Part shown: piece after piece, positions 45,207 to 53,660 of the stretch | Layout: every line of letters starts with the position of its first letter | Numbering within the stretch: position 1 is the stretch's first letter | DNA from: Anaerotignum propionicum DSM 1682 | GTDB lineage: Bacteria; Bacillota; Clostridia; Lachnospirales; Anaerotignaceae | Reading direction: 5' to 3' | Assembly (NCBI RefSeq): GCF_001561955.1 | Contig: NZ_CP014223.1 | Coordinates: forward strand, 2,170,001-2,234,000 | Length of the DNA: 64,000 bases | Notes under the pieces: generated by a model | What the model was told of the DNA's origin: nothing | The model's input: the letters and a program-made list of their open reading frames with translations, nothing else | The model's database searches: none | Position numbers and translations under genes: made by a program

Positions 45207-45758
45207 TTATTTTAAAAAATCTGGATTGCTCTTTAAAAAAGCAATCTTTTCGTTGTCATTTAACTGTGCAAACTTCTCTTTTGTCATGCCTGTTTCTAAT
45301 CCAATGGTAGAAGTTTTTGGTGTATTGCTACCGATACGTTTTTCAACCTCTGCTTTCACGGCCGCCTTAAAAAGCTTGTCCAGACTATCAATCCTAGCTT
45401 GTGCTTCCTCTACATCGTCACCAATCTCAATTAAATCTGCAAAACGAGCATCTAAACCTCTCGCAGATAATACTTTGGTGATTTCTGTCTTAGTCTGCAT
45501 TACGTTAAACTCCCTGAGTTTGTCTTTCAGCTCTTGAATTTCCATATCCTTTTCAGCCTGTTTCCGCTGTTGTTCATCCAAACCAGAAAGAGAAAGTTTC
45601 TTTTCATAATCTTTTTGCTGTTTCTTCAAAGCCTGTGTAACTCTTTTGTCGGCTTCAGATTGAAGTAAAGCCATAACCTCTTCTTGAGTGTATGTCTTGT
45701 TTTCAGTATTTTCAGCTTCCTGCATTTCATTAACATTAATGTCTGTATTTTCTTCCAT
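45207..45758 (-). CDS. Scaffold protein (DUF4355 type)
   Basis: A 183-residue charged protein. An acidic N terminus (DINVNEMQEAENTENKTYTQ) leads to a long helical region (about 20-100, KRVTQALKKQQKDYEKK) and then a folded C-terminal part (SARGLDARFADLIEIGDDVE). This is the usual layout of DUF4355 phage scaffolds that guide capsid assembly. It lies 12 bp before the capsid gene. Confidence 0.82.
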   Translation of the reverse strand: MEENTDINVNEMQEAENTENKTYTQEEVMALLQSEADKRVTQALKKQQKDYEKKLSLSGLDEQQRKQAEKDMEIQELKDKLREFNVMQTKTEITKVLSARGLDARFADLIEIGDDVEEAQARIDSLDKLFKAAVKAEVEKRIGSNTPKTSTIGLETGMTKEKFAQLNDNEKIAFLKSNPDFLK

Positions 45759-45889
45759 GTTAAAATCCTCCTATTTTAGTTTTGTCACTATGCGACAACC
45801 CTTAATTTTTATGTTGTATTAGTTGTTTCTTTAAAGCCTAACCCCTAAAAAGGCATAAAAATAACACCCTCCCAAATTAAGAGAATGCC

Positions 45890-46657
45890 TTAATCAACAT
45901 CTATAAGAACGGTGCAATGACAATGTGGATGCAAAGGTAAAACACTCTGATTAATATTAAAATGTTTCCCTGTAAACTCTCTAACACAATCCTCACAGGC
46001 ATCTGGTTCAATTAAAATACTATAGCTTGTATATCCCCTGTCCATAGCCTTTTGCCTTGCAGATTCATTAAATACACGTCCCGTTTCCGTTACAGTAATC
46101 CGTTTGCTACTGGAATAAGCAACATTCATTCTTTCCTGCAATTCCTTTGCTACTTTTCTTACGTCCTTACCCTGTAATGCTGACTTAGTAACACTATCCT
46201 CAATCTGCAAACGCAATTTGTCCATATCGTTCCATATGCGCTCTGAAAATATAGCACCCTTGTAATTTTGGCTAATAATTTCTCTTGCAACCTGCTCATC
46301 CAGAAATGAGAATGTACCTGCAATGCCTAGAAATTTATCCATAGATTCATAGCCATTTTGAAAAGTATTATAAAGGCTTGTCTGCATAAATTCAATATTC
46401 GTTTCTCCAAGTTTTTTTAACTCCTTGGATAACAAGGCTTGTAAGTTGGACATTCTATTTCTCTGGTAAAGTGCTGATTGTGAAATCTCACCCTCTGCCG
46501 CCATATCAAGCCATATGTTAAGCAATTCACCCTTAATATTGTTGAATGCTTTTCTATACAATAATTTTAGTGGACGTGCCACTTGCTTTTCAGATAGCTT
46601 AAGCGCATTTTCCATTCTTTCAGCCCAATAGGTTTTACTGTCCATCATCATCACCAC
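45890..46657 (-). CDS. Minor head protein (SPP1 gp7 / MuF type)
   Basis: A 255-residue protein. A helical N-terminal part is followed by a MuF-like core with ITVTETGRVFNESARQKAM and the C-terminal CEDCVREFTGKHFNINQSVL, ending in a His-rich PLHPHCHCTVL motif, typical of SPP1 gp7-type proteins that enter the head and aid DNA release. It overlaps the portal gene by 23 bp. Several start codons are possible in GTGATGATGATGG; the exact one is unclear. Confidence 0.85.
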   Translation of the reverse strand: MVMMMDSKTYWAERMENALKLSEKQVARPLKLLYRKAFNNIKGELLNIWLDMAAEGEISQSALYQRNRMSNLQALLSKELKKLGETNIEFMQTSLYNTFQNGYESMDKFLGIAGTFSFLDEQVAREIISQNYKGAIFSERIWNDMDKLRLQIEDSVTKSALQGKDVRKVAKELQERMNVAYSSSKRITVTETGRVFNESARQKAMDRGYTSYSILIEPDACEDCVREFTGKHFNINQSVLPLHPHCHCTVLIDVD

Positions 46658-47951
46658 TTAGAATATCATCATCATATGAATTAATAGAATTTTCCTGTTC
46701 CATTGCTGACAATTCCCCGTCAATATCATTAATGAATGGAATTTGAGATAATAGCGAACGCTTGCTAATATAAGGAGCGAATTTTGCAATACTATCAGAC
46801 AGTGCTGTAAAATCTGTGGGCAAATTTCTAATAAACGTAATTTTCAAATCCTCAATAGTAATGTTGCTACCTAAAAGATTATAATAATTACATACCATCT
46901 CCCACCGATTTAATAAGGCTTTACGGAAATAAGTTTCTTTGGTGGCGCATTTCTGCTCGAGAGATAAAAGACTTAATCGGGCTGCCGTTGCCGTTGTATG
47001 AGACTTATTTTCTAACTCACTGATACAGGAGAACATCTTAATATCACTTGCAAGGCGATTTTTAATATTTTCGCTCTCTGAATTATTACTATCCTTATTC
47101 AGCCAAGAAACATCGGATTGCATACCATTTTCAGTGTCTTCAATGCAGATAATTCTATTCTGTTTCATTGTAATAATTGCTTCTTCGTCAAGGTGAGTGT
47201 TGCGGAATACCAGATATGAATCTTGTAATAATGCCCTGAAATTCATGTCATCGCTAACGCAGGTATCCAGCCCATCGATTAAAGTATGTACCTTCTCGGC
47301 ATCCCCTATTAAATCCTCATTGTTATAATAGATATTAATGGGAACTTCCTTAAAGTAGTGCTGTTCCTTGCCAGTGAGAACCGTTCCATTTACAGACTTG
47401 CTATAATAGGTAATTTCTCGGCTATCATAAACTTCAATGTTGGTTGTAGTTTCATTGGTAAGAATGTCTGTTGAATCCCAAAAACGAATACAGTAAATCA
47501 ATTCCTTTGTAATATCCGTTGAATAAATAGGAATTACTGTACTAGGCTCAATCTTTTCAAACTGGACTTGTTTATTTCCATTAATAAAAAGAAGCTCCGC
47601 AGCTATACCATAAATTGAGCAATCCTTTGCTAAACTCTGGTTGTGAGAAACTTCTTTTACTGTGTATGAAGATAAAATATTTTTCAAGTCCTCGCTTTTG
47701 GTGTCGTATGTCACAGGTGCTCCAGCAAAGTAGCCGCTAATTAAAGTTGTGATATACTCGGAAAATGGATGGGCACATTTATTGTTTGGTTTCGTAACAT
47801 CAACAAATGTGCGGCTCATGATGGTATCGTTTTTACAGTCAAAATACCGCTTATTCTTCAGCAATCGTGGCTGATAACGAAACTTGAAATCTTCTATATA
47901 TTTTTCTATTCTTTCAATAGTTAGTGCTATGTTTTTGTCTAGGTAATACAA
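46635..47951 (-). CDS. Portal protein (SPP1 gp6-like)
   Basis: A 438-residue portal of the SPP1 gp6-type. It has an N-terminal RYFDCKNDTIMSR, the region NNKCAHPFSEYITTLISGYF, and a later acidic tail (DDDILSGDDDGQ). Twelve copies would form the DNA channel at one head vertex. The order TerL, portal, MuF, scaffold, capsid is the SPP1-like order and supports all five calls. Confidence 0.9.
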   Translation of the reverse strand: MYYLDKNIALTIERIEKYIEDFKFRYQPRLLKNKRYFDCKNDTIMSRTFVDVTKPNNKCAHPFSEYITTLISGYFAGAPVTYDTKSEDLKNILSSYTVKEVSHNQSLAKDCSIYGIAAELLFINGNKQVQFEKIEPSTVIPIYSTDITKELIYCIRFWDSTDILTNETTTNIEVYDSREITYYSKSVNGTVLTGKEQHYFKEVPINIYYNNEDLIGDAEKVHTLIDGLDTCVSDDMNFRALLQDSYLVFRNTHLDEEAIITMKQNRIICIEDTENGMQSDVSWLNKDSNNSESENIKNRLASDIKMFSCISELENKSHTTATAARLSLLSLEQKCATKETYFRKALLNRWEMVCNYYNLLGSNITIEDLKITFIRNLPTDFTALSDSIAKFAPYISKRSLLSQIPFINDIDGELSAMEQENSINSYDDDILSGDDDGQ

Positions 47952-47963
47952 TGTTTCACCCCT

Positions 47964-49196
47964 TTATAATTTTATGGTTAATATGTTGGCTTTCTTCTTT
48001 ACAATCTGTAATGAATATCTTAAGGCATCCACCAAATGACAATACCCATTGTCTAAAGGCTCACTTGTATATTCATCGGTATTCTTATCCTTCTTATATG
48101 AATAATTGTCAAATTCATCTTGCGTATGAACACATGAAGGATGAACAATGATTTCATACTGCAATAATTTCTGCAAACCATGTTTAATACTATCTTTACC
48201 TTTACGGCATGGTGTAGCCCTGTCAATGCCAAGTCTCTTTATTTCTTGAATGGACTTTGGTTCTGCACAATCAAAGAATATTTTTTCCTTGTGGAAACCC
48301 TTGCTCATAATCATTCGTGCAATATCTGTGTTAAGCATTCCCCTCTGATAATGTTCGTCAAAGATATAAAGTTTCTTATCTGTATCATCCACAACGGCAG
48401 CAATAAACGCTGTCGGGTCTTGATAACCAAAATCACAGCCCAACGCTAGAAATGTTCTGTTGTTTCCATTGTATAGCTTGTCTTTCCAATTAAATTCCTC
48501 TACTTCATAAGAAGGTATAACAAGTTTGTCAAGTGTAGCAAAATCACCTTCAGCTTCAATTTTATATCTAGCTGGATTACGCTCCTTTAATCGTTCAAGT
48601 CGTTTCATAGTGGCATCATCACACCATTTATTATCTTTGTAAGTAGTTTTGAGAATAAATGTATCCTCTGGAATAATACCTGTGTCAAATCCAAAATATT
48701 TATATACCCAATTTTGCTTGCTTACAGGATTAAAGGAGAAATAAATTTCTTTATTCTTCGCCTTACCTCTGATAGTACCGTCAATCAGTTCCACATCATC
48801 TACAGAAAAGTTTGTACATTCTTCAAGCCACACCGTATCAATATTTACATAGCCTTTGATACGCTCCGAATCTTGCAAGCCAACACATTTTATCCAACTG
48901 CCATTAGGTAATTCTATTGTATGGTTAGACTTATTAATTTTACATTTATCGTAAAGCTTGAATTTATGTAATGTATCAAGTGCCATTCTCCAAACAGTGT
49001 CCTCAACTTTATTGTCCTGCTTCATCATAAATAGCATTTTACATTTTGAACTTAATGCCTTTATGATTAGCTTGTCTACAATAAAGTAAGATTTGCCAGA
49101 GGAACGTCCCCCGTAATAGACATTATAGCGGTGAGAATAGTCTGTAATTTGGGGAAAATATACAGGATTAAAATTTCTTTTGTCTATGTTTAACAA
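47964..49196 (-). CDS. Terminase large subunit
   Basis: A 410-residue terminase (terminase_3/6 type). The ATPase has a Walker A-like GGRSSGKS (29-36) and Walker B VWLEE (122-126); the nuclease domain starts with GCDFGYQDP (253-261, Asp255) and includes IFFDCAEPK further on. It cuts and translocates DNA into the prohead. Its start is separated from TerS by a serine-recombinase gene and a G-rich intergenic patch, which is unusual. Confidence 0.93.
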   Translation of the reverse strand: MLNIDKRNFNPVYFPQITDYSHRYNVYYGGRSSGKSYFIVDKLIIKALSSKCKMLFMMKQDNKVEDTVWRMALDTLHKFKLYDKCKINKSNHTIELPNGSWIKCVGLQDSERIKGYVNIDTVWLEECTNFSVDDVELIDGTIRGKAKNKEIYFSFNPVSKQNWVYKYFGFDTGIIPEDTFILKTTYKDNKWCDDATMKRLERLKERNPARYKIEAEGDFATLDKLVIPSYEVEEFNWKDKLYNGNNRTFLALGCDFGYQDPTAFIAAVVDDTDKKLYIFDEHYQRGMLNTDIARMIMSKGFHKEKIFFDCAEPKSIQEIKRLGIDRATPCRKGKDSIKHGLQKLLQYEIIVHPSCVHTQDEFDNYSYKKDKNTDEYTSEPLDNGYCHLVDALRYSLQIVKKKANILTIKL

Positions 49197-49260
49197 TTAG
49201 TAATCACCTCTTTCTACTTGGGTTTAAAAATCGTGTGCGTAAAATATTGGTAGTAAAACA

Positions 49261-49296
49261 CCCCACCCCATACTCCCCTATGAGGGTGTCCCCCCC
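49261..49296 (-). other. G-tract cluster upstream of terL
   Basis: On the minus strand there are four G runs (G7, G4, G4 and G4) within 36 bases: tracts opposite 49290-49296, 49275-49278, 49266-49269 and 49261-49264. It is sharply GC-rich within an otherwise AT-rich phage. It could be part of a packaging or cohesive-end site, a G-quadruplex, or an untranslated leader. Confidence 0.45.
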
Positions 49297-49314
49297 TATC
49301 TACGCAAAATAAAA

Positions 49315-49340
49315 GAGAGCAACCATTATTAGTTGCCCTC
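49315..49340 (-). terminator. Terminator overlapping the end of the serine-recombinase gene
   Basis: GAGGGCAAC pairs with GTTGCTCTC (one GU pair), followed by TTTTATTTT on the minus strand. The recombinase stop codon TAA lies in the loop. Confidence 0.72.
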
Positions 49341-49901
49341 ATACGCTTTAAGTAGCTTATAGAATGTTGTCTTTTTTAATTCTAATATCTTCATCATATC
49401 AACTGCTTTGAGTGAATTGTTTTTATACAGCTTATAATACTTATCCCATTGTACAGGGTATTCAATAGCCTTTCTGCCTTTATATTTGCCTTGCTCCTTG
49501 GCTATAGCAATACCTTCCTTTTGTCTGTCCAGAATATAATCTCTTTCCAATTCAGCAACGGCAGCAAATACAGTAAGCATAAACTTTCCTGTTGGTGTAG
49601 TTGTATCTATGCTTTCCTTAAGAGAGATAAACTCAACACCCTTTTCTTTTAACTGTTCCACTAGGCTTAATAAGTCCTTAGTATTCCTAGCAAACCTTGA
49701 TATACTTTCTACTATAAGCTTATCCCCTCTATGTAGCTTGTCCATTAAGCGTTTGAGCATTACTCTATCAGTAACATTCTTACCGCTAACCTTTTCAATA
49801 AACACATTCTCAACAGGTATATTATGCTCTTTAGCTTTAACCTCTTGCCTAGCTGTATTCTGTTCTTTGGTGGATACTCTGATATAAAAATAAGTCTGCA
49901 T
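49329..49901 (-). CDS. Serine recombinase (resolvase/invertase type)
   Basis: A 190-residue small serine recombinase. The catalytic Ser is in FYIRVSTKEQNTARQ (about residue 10), followed by SISRFARNTKDLL (Arg and acidic residues of the active site), AVAELERDYI and GRKAIEYP. A C-terminal helix-turn-helix ends it. The start is ATG 49901 with AGGGGTGAT upstream; the frame is open for 16 more codons without support. Its place between the small and large terminase genes is unusual. It has a candidate recombination site directly upstream (49934-50048). Confidence 0.92.
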   Translation of the reverse strand: MQTYFYIRVSTKEQNTARQEVKAKEHNIPVENVFIEKVSGKNVTDRVMLKRLMDKLHRGDKLIVESISRFARNTKDLLSLVEQLKEKGVEFISLKESIDTTTPTGKFMLTVFAAVAELERDYILDRQKEGIAIAKEQGKYKGRKAIEYPVQWDKYYKLYKNNSLKAVDMMKILELKKTTFYKLLKAYEGN

Positions 49902-49933
49902 ACAATCACCCCTTAGAATGATTATAGCAAATA

Positions 49934-50048
49934 GTTCGTTTAGAGTCAATATTATTTACGAACGTTTTTAGTATGAATTTACAACGAATCTATCACAAAA
50001 ACTAGCGTTCATAAAATGATTTTTTAGAATATACCTCAAACGAACGCT
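49934..50048. promoter_or_regulatory. Candidate res-like recombination site of the serine recombinase
   Basis: Two inverted-repeat pairs fill the gap upstream of the recombinase: GTTCGT (49934-49939) with ACGAAC (49958-49963), about 30 bp across; and AGCGTTC (50004-50010) with GAACGCT (50042-50048), about 45 bp across. Arrangement as paired subsites of 28-45 bp fits resolvase res sites. It ends next to the TerS stop codon. Confidence 0.5.
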
Positions 50049-50049
50049 T

Positions 50050-50466
50050 TTATTCCTCATTTTCATCATCTTTACTACCATCAAAGAACGAAACTACAAT
50101 GTTTTCTGTGGTATTTTTTTCTATGTTCAAATCGGTTTTCAAGTATCCATTTAACCTTAATCCAGTTTCCAACGCTTTCATTACCGTTCTATTGTCCTTA
50201 CATTCGAGCATTTTATCAAGCTTATCCATGTATTTAGCTAAACTTACCTTATACAATCTTTCACACGCTCTTCTATACTCTTCCTGCCAAATTGTATTGT
50301 CAATCCATCCGTACAAAGTTGTACGAGATACGCCTAACTTTCTACACGCTTCCCTCTTATTACCACCGTTATCCAATAATTCTACAATCATTTTTAACTG
50401 AATCGGTGATAACTCTTCATGAACTTTGAATCTTCCTCTTACATCTCTTTCATTGTTAGCCATACT
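50050..50466 (-). CDS. Terminase small subunit
   Basis: A 138-residue DNA-binding protein. The N-terminal half has a helix-turn-helix (GGNKREACRKLGVSRTTLYG) and later helices (DKLDKMLECKDNRTVMKA), as in phage TerS proteins that recognise the packaging site. The start is ATG 50466 with GGAAGTG; the 5-codon-longer frame lacks support. TerL is 850 bp downstream instead of adjacent because of the inserted recombinase. Confidence 0.82.
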   Translation of the reverse strand, partial: SMANNERDVRGRFKVHEELSPIQLKMIVELLDNGGNKREACRKLGVSRTTLYGWIDNTIWQEEYRRACERLYKVSLAKYMDKLDKMLECKDNRTVMKALETGLRLNGYLKTDLNIEKNTTENIVVSFFDGSKDDENEE

Positions 50467-50477
50467 ATCACTTCCTT

Positions 50478-50762
50478 TCATTTGTTTCTATTCATAAAAT
50501 ACAATTCCCTTAAACATTCGTTTATGATTTCTAGCTGCTTTTCATTGGACATTTTTTTCTTGTGTTGGATATTAAAAATACATAGTTCCCCTTCATCATT
50601 TAAGCGAAAGAAACCATCATATTTTAACATCCCTACATTGTCGGAATAGAGGAGAATTTTGTCTCTTGGCAAACCATCAAGTTTTAACATAGTGTCATTC
50701 TGAATTTGCTCATAATATCTTTCGTAACTAATTGGACAAAACTCAATTTTTGTAATTGTCAT
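50478..50762 (-). CDS. Small phage protein of unknown function
   Basis: A 94-residue protein, apparently beta-rich at the start (KIEFCPISYERYYEQI) and helical at the end (KQLEIINECLRELYF). It starts within the stop codon of the upstream 51-codon gene (ATGA) and ends 11 bp before TerS, so it is part of the late operon. No family recognised. Confidence 0.65.
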   Translation of the reverse strand: MTITKIEFCPISYERYYEQIQNDTMLKLDGLPRDKILLYSDNVGMLKYDGFFRLNDEGELCIFNIQHKKKMSNEKQLEIINECLRELYFMNRNK

Positions 50763-50914
50763 TTTTTCTGCTCCTTTCTGACATCAAAAACTATATTCTC
50801 TTTTTCTAATTCAATAATTTTCTTTTCTGCTGTCTCTAACCATTTTAAATACAATTCACATCTATCTTTATACCATTCAGCCCGTTCAGTTTCATTACTC
50901 CAAGGTACACACAT
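50759..50914 (-). CDS. Small phage peptide gene (51 residues)
   Basis: ATG 50914 has a strong AGGAGG site 9 bases upstream. The 51-residue product (MCVPWSNETERAEWYKDRCE...) is largely helical with coiled-coil-like EKKIIELEKEN. Its stop overlaps the next start as ATGA, good evidence for a translated gene. Function unknown. Confidence 0.75.
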   Translation of the reverse strand: MCVPWSNETERAEWYKDRCELYLKWLETAEKKIIELEKENIVFDVRKEQKK

Positions 50915-50935
50915 TTTTATTAACCTCCTGTAATA

Positions 50936-51490
50936 TTATCTTTCAATCACTGGCACACTTCCCTTATTGCCAACCCTTAAGCCCAACACGTCCGCAAAAT
51001 CTCTAGTCTTAATATAAGTAATTCCGTCCTTACGAATCATATCAACCTTACATTCCTTACCATCAACAATAATTGTACCCTGTTCTACCATTTCATTCTC
51101 CTTTGGTGACTTCCATTCCTTACTAACCTCAAAATGCGGCTTATCTGGTGTACTCCAAGTACCACCCCAAGTTATACCTAACCTTTTAGCAACCTCTCCA
51201 CACTTGGAGAAGAAAGTATTATCTGAATATTCACGGCCACGAACATTTTGACAAATATCCCATGCCATTCTATCAGTATGCCTACTATTCTTTGTCCATG
51301 TAACAATATTCCCTGCCCTAGTTCTACCCTGTTCATATAGCCAATTCTGCCGAATCTGAGGACGGTAAGTTTCAGTAATGCAAACATTCAAGCCTACCTT
51401 TTTACACTCGTCAAGGAAGAGATTACAAGCTATTTGAGCCAATGGAGATAACTCTTTAATGTCTCTGCAAGCTTTGATAATATCACTCAT
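50936..51490 (-). CDS. Endolysin, M15-type D-Ala-D-Ala / L-Ala-D-Glu peptidase
   Basis: A 184-residue peptidoglycan peptidase. The VanY/M15 zinc signature is SRHTDRMAWDI (His and Asp ligands), and PHFEVS supplies the third ligand. The catalytic domain occupies about residues 1-125, with GLNVCITETYRP near the start. The C-terminal 60 residues (GTIIVDGKECKVDMI) resemble a copper-amine-oxidase-like or stalk-type repeat and may bind the wall. The start is ATG 51490 with AGGGGATAA. It overlaps the holin gene by 8 bp. Confidence 0.9.
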   Translation of the reverse strand: MSDIIKACRDIKELSPLAQIACNLFLDECKKVGLNVCITETYRPQIRQNWLYEQGRTRAGNIVTWTKNSRHTDRMAWDICQNVRGREYSDNTFFSKCGEVAKRLGITWGGTWSTPDKPHFEVSKEWKSPKENEMVEQGTIIVDGKECKVDMIRKDGITYIKTRDFADVLGLRVGNKGSVPVIER

Positions 51491-51692
51491 TGTTATTATC
51501 CCCTTTGTCATTCAATTTCTTAATCTGAGTGCCAAAATAGAAACCAATTACAACTGTAAATATGGTAAGGAACTGTTCTCCTGTTATCCTACCTACAATA
51601 GCCAAATAGGAAAATACGCCACTCAATAAGATTGTAATAATACTTTTCACCGTCAACAAATTCTGAATTGTCACCTTTGAATTATCTCTCAT
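51483..51692 (-). CDS. Phage holin-like membrane protein
   Basis: A 69-residue protein with two membrane helices (about 15-33 and 41-57) and a charged, Asn-rich C terminus (KKLNDKGDNNNE). It is encoded directly before the endolysin with overlap, the typical holin position. The assignment is by size, topology and context. Confidence 0.82.
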   Translation of the reverse strand: MRDNSKVTIQNLLTVKSIITILLSGVFSYLAIVGRITGEQFLTIFTVVIGFYFGTQIKKLNDKGDNNNE

Positions 51693-51867
51693 GTTTACTT
51701 ACACCTGCCTTAAGTTTAAAATAAATTTTCTTGCATGATAGATATAAAAATTTAATGAACAACTCAATCAAGCTTACAATAATAATAATCACTGGCACAA
51801 CAAACAATGAAGAAACAACAAACATACTTACCAATGTCCATAGTACCGAAAATGTTAAAAAACTCAT
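51682..51867 (-). CDS. Small hydrophobic phage protein
   Basis: A 61-residue protein with one or two membrane segments (about 4-44) and a basic C terminus (KKIYFKLKAGVSKHER). AGGAGG precedes ATG 51867, and the stop overlaps the holin start. It may be a second holin or an antiholin, by position. Confidence 0.65.
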   Translation of the reverse strand: MSFLTFSVLWTLVSMFVVSSLFVVPVIIIIVSLIELFIKFLYLSCKKIYFKLKAGVSKHER

Positions 51868-51945
51868 AAATATTTACCTCCTTATGTGTATAGAAAAAGG
51901 AGAGAGCAATTTAACACCCTCCCCTAAACAATGTTTAGTGCTGAA

Positions 51946-52470
51946 TTATAAAATATCGTCAATGTCCTCAACATCAAGCATTCTTACATATTTAACCAAC
52001 CTATGATTATTATTTTCGCACCACACAGAGAATTTATTGATATTTACAAGTAAGCCTGTTACCTCTCTATTATCAATAGTCTTGGTAATGCTTCTCAGCA
52101 TAGTCTTATGGCTGTCTATGTATTCCTCTAACGTTTTCTTAGTGTACATCCATAAAATCCCATTGTATTCGTCAATGTAACAATAACAGTTAGCTTTGGA
52201 ATTATAGTACCAACCTTTTTTACCTGTGTCCTGATACATTTCGATAAACATATTCCCTGACCTGTGCATTACAGAGTCAAATTTTACATCAAATCTTGCT
52301 GTCGTGCCATCTTGATACTGGACAATGAAGTCAATACCACTTTCAATTCCCAGAAATCCGTCTGTACCTACATTAATACAAATAATACCTTTGTCAATGC
52401 AGAAATCATGAAACCATTTCTCTCCTACTTTACCATGCTCTAAGTCTTTATTAAATTGCAAATTGCTCAT
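51946..52470 (-). CDS. Putative PD-(D/E)XK-like nuclease
   Basis: A 174-residue protein. Residues about 10-70 carry KVGEKWFHDFCIDKG, then GIDFIVQYQDGTTARFDVKF, fitting the Glu, Asp and xVK order of restriction-endonuclease-like folds. The remainder is not recognised. It could be a phage recombination or degradation nuclease. The ribosome site is weak. It lies between the initiator-type gene and the lysis genes. Confidence 0.5.
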   Translation of the reverse strand: MSNLQFNKDLEHGKVGEKWFHDFCIDKGIICINVGTDGFLGIESGIDFIVQYQDGTTARFDVKFDSVMHRSGNMFIEMYQDTGKKGWYYNSKANCYCYIDEYNGILWMYTKKTLEEYIDSHKTMLRSITKTIDNREVTGLLVNINKFSVWCENNNHRLVKYVRMLDVEDIDDIL

Positions 52471-52793
52471 TCTGTTAATCCACGCTTACCTTTCTTTGTG
52501 TCCATCGTTAGTTGTTTGTTGTTTACCCTATAAGGATTGCTCTATAAGTTAAAACCCTTAGCTGCAAACTTGCTTGTCAGCAAGTTCACACCTTGTCTTG
52601 TGTTCCACAAGCCAGTATTAACCTTTAGTTTTTATTTAGATAATTTACTCTGGATATTACATTTTAACTTTAAATAATTAACCTTTAAGATTATTCCTAA
52701 CTATTGTACTTTACACTTGTTACCACTCTGATAAGATATAAGAAGGACAAAACGGCCGTAAAGCTTGTAAATACAGCATTTCTTTGAAAATTT
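52471..52793. other. Phage intergenic region with hairpins
   Basis: No gene is seen. AACTTGCT (52567-52574) pairs with AGCAAGTT (52579-52586). The rest is AT-rich, and may contain promoter or origin sequence beside the RepL-like gene. Confidence 0.4.
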
Positions 52794-52850
52794 AGGGGGT
52801 AATTTTTACCCCTTTTTTTCTCTAAAAGGGGGTAATTTTTACCCCTTTTT
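52794..52850. repeat. Two tandem copies of a palindromic 24-mer
   Basis: Each copy reads AGGGGG-TAATTTTTACCCC-TTTTT (52794-52817 and 52827-52850), with a 33-bp period. The palindrome is GGGGTAA/TTACCCC. The second copy overlaps the end of the RepL-like gene. They may be terminators (plus-strand T runs) or initiator-binding iterons. Confidence 0.7.
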
Positions 52851-53372
52851 GTAAGAAACTTTACTCCATTTGCTATCTTTGAATAGTTCAACTATACCCC
52901 TTTTTATGTCTCTACCACGAAAAAATAAATAAGGATTGACAGCAATACAATTCATTTCTTTATTACATTTTTCATCAAACCATTTTATTTTTTTTATGAC
53001 ATCTTTCTTCTCTAATGATGCAACTAATTTTTTTACGTTGGTATAATCTCTATGTATTATGTCTGCAATATCTGTTATTTTCATAGGTTTATCATTAATT
53101 CTTAATATGTTGTCGTTGTATGATATGTAGTTAATAAGTGTACTAATTGTTATAACCTCTGTGCCTGTTAATTCCTCATATAATTCATTGCAGTCACAAA
53201 GGTATACTTTGACAAATGGAACTGTTTTGTTAAAATTAGTTATGTATTCTGCAACGTGTTCATCTTGTTGTTTGGTAACAATTCTGTCACCCTCGCATAA
53301 TTCCATGATGATTTCACCAGTAGTAATATCAATTACATTATGCCCCGTCTTAACTTTTTCTGATTTAACCAT
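52839..53372 (-). CDS. RepL-like replication initiator (winged helix)
   Basis: A 177-residue protein. The middle has a winged-helix pattern (MKITDIADIIHRDYTNVKKLVASLEKK) and the C terminus has VNPYLFFRGRDIKRGIVELF, the hallmark of RepL-type plasmid initiators (PF05732) also seen in some Firmicutes phages. It probably binds an origin nearby; tandem palindromes lie at its 3' end. There is no other recognisable replication protein in the element. Confidence 0.72.
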   Translation of the reverse strand: MVKSEKVKTGHNVIDITTGEIIMELCEGDRIVTKQQDEHVAEYITNFNKTVPFVKVYLCDCNELYEELTGTEVITISTLINYISYNDNILRINDKPMKITDIADIIHRDYTNVKKLVASLEKKDVIKKIKWFDEKCNKEMNCIAVNPYLFFRGRDIKRGIVELFKDSKWSKVSYKKG

Positions 53373-53384
53373 ATTACAATAATC

Positions 53385-53579
53385 TTATCCTTTCTTATTT
53401 CTCTTGAATTCCTCACACTTGATACACCACATGTCATATACTTTTGCACTGGCGGCTGTGTCGAATACCCAAAACTTTTTCATCGTTCCATAATGGATGT
53501 CTACATCTAATGGCAATACACCATGTTCAATGTAGTATCTTGCTTGTGTGGGATTGTAAATATACTTTTTTTGGCTCAT
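53385..53579 (-). CDS. DUF5659-family small protein
   Basis: A 64-residue protein with the pattern NPTQARYYIEHGVLPLDVDI, then KKFWVFDTAASAKVYDMWC, as in DUF5659 proteins common in Gram-positive phages and plasmids. The function is unknown. It lies 12 bp before the RepL-like gene and has GGAG before the ATG. A second protein of the same general type lies at 54596. Confidence 0.75.
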   Translation of the reverse strand: MSQKKYIYNPTQARYYIEHGVLPLDVDIHYGTMKKFWVFDTAASAKVYDMWCIKCEEFKRNKKG

Positions 53580-53660
53580 GTGTTTAGTCTCCTTTTTTTG
53601 AAAATCACCCTATCCAATTACTGAATAACTGGACAGGGAGATATATTATATTTATCTGTC

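Noticed and set aside
52697..52891. A 64-codon minus-strand frame with repeated KRGKNYPL
   Set aside because: It overlaps the RepL-like gene and its repeat is simply the translation of the tandem palindromes.
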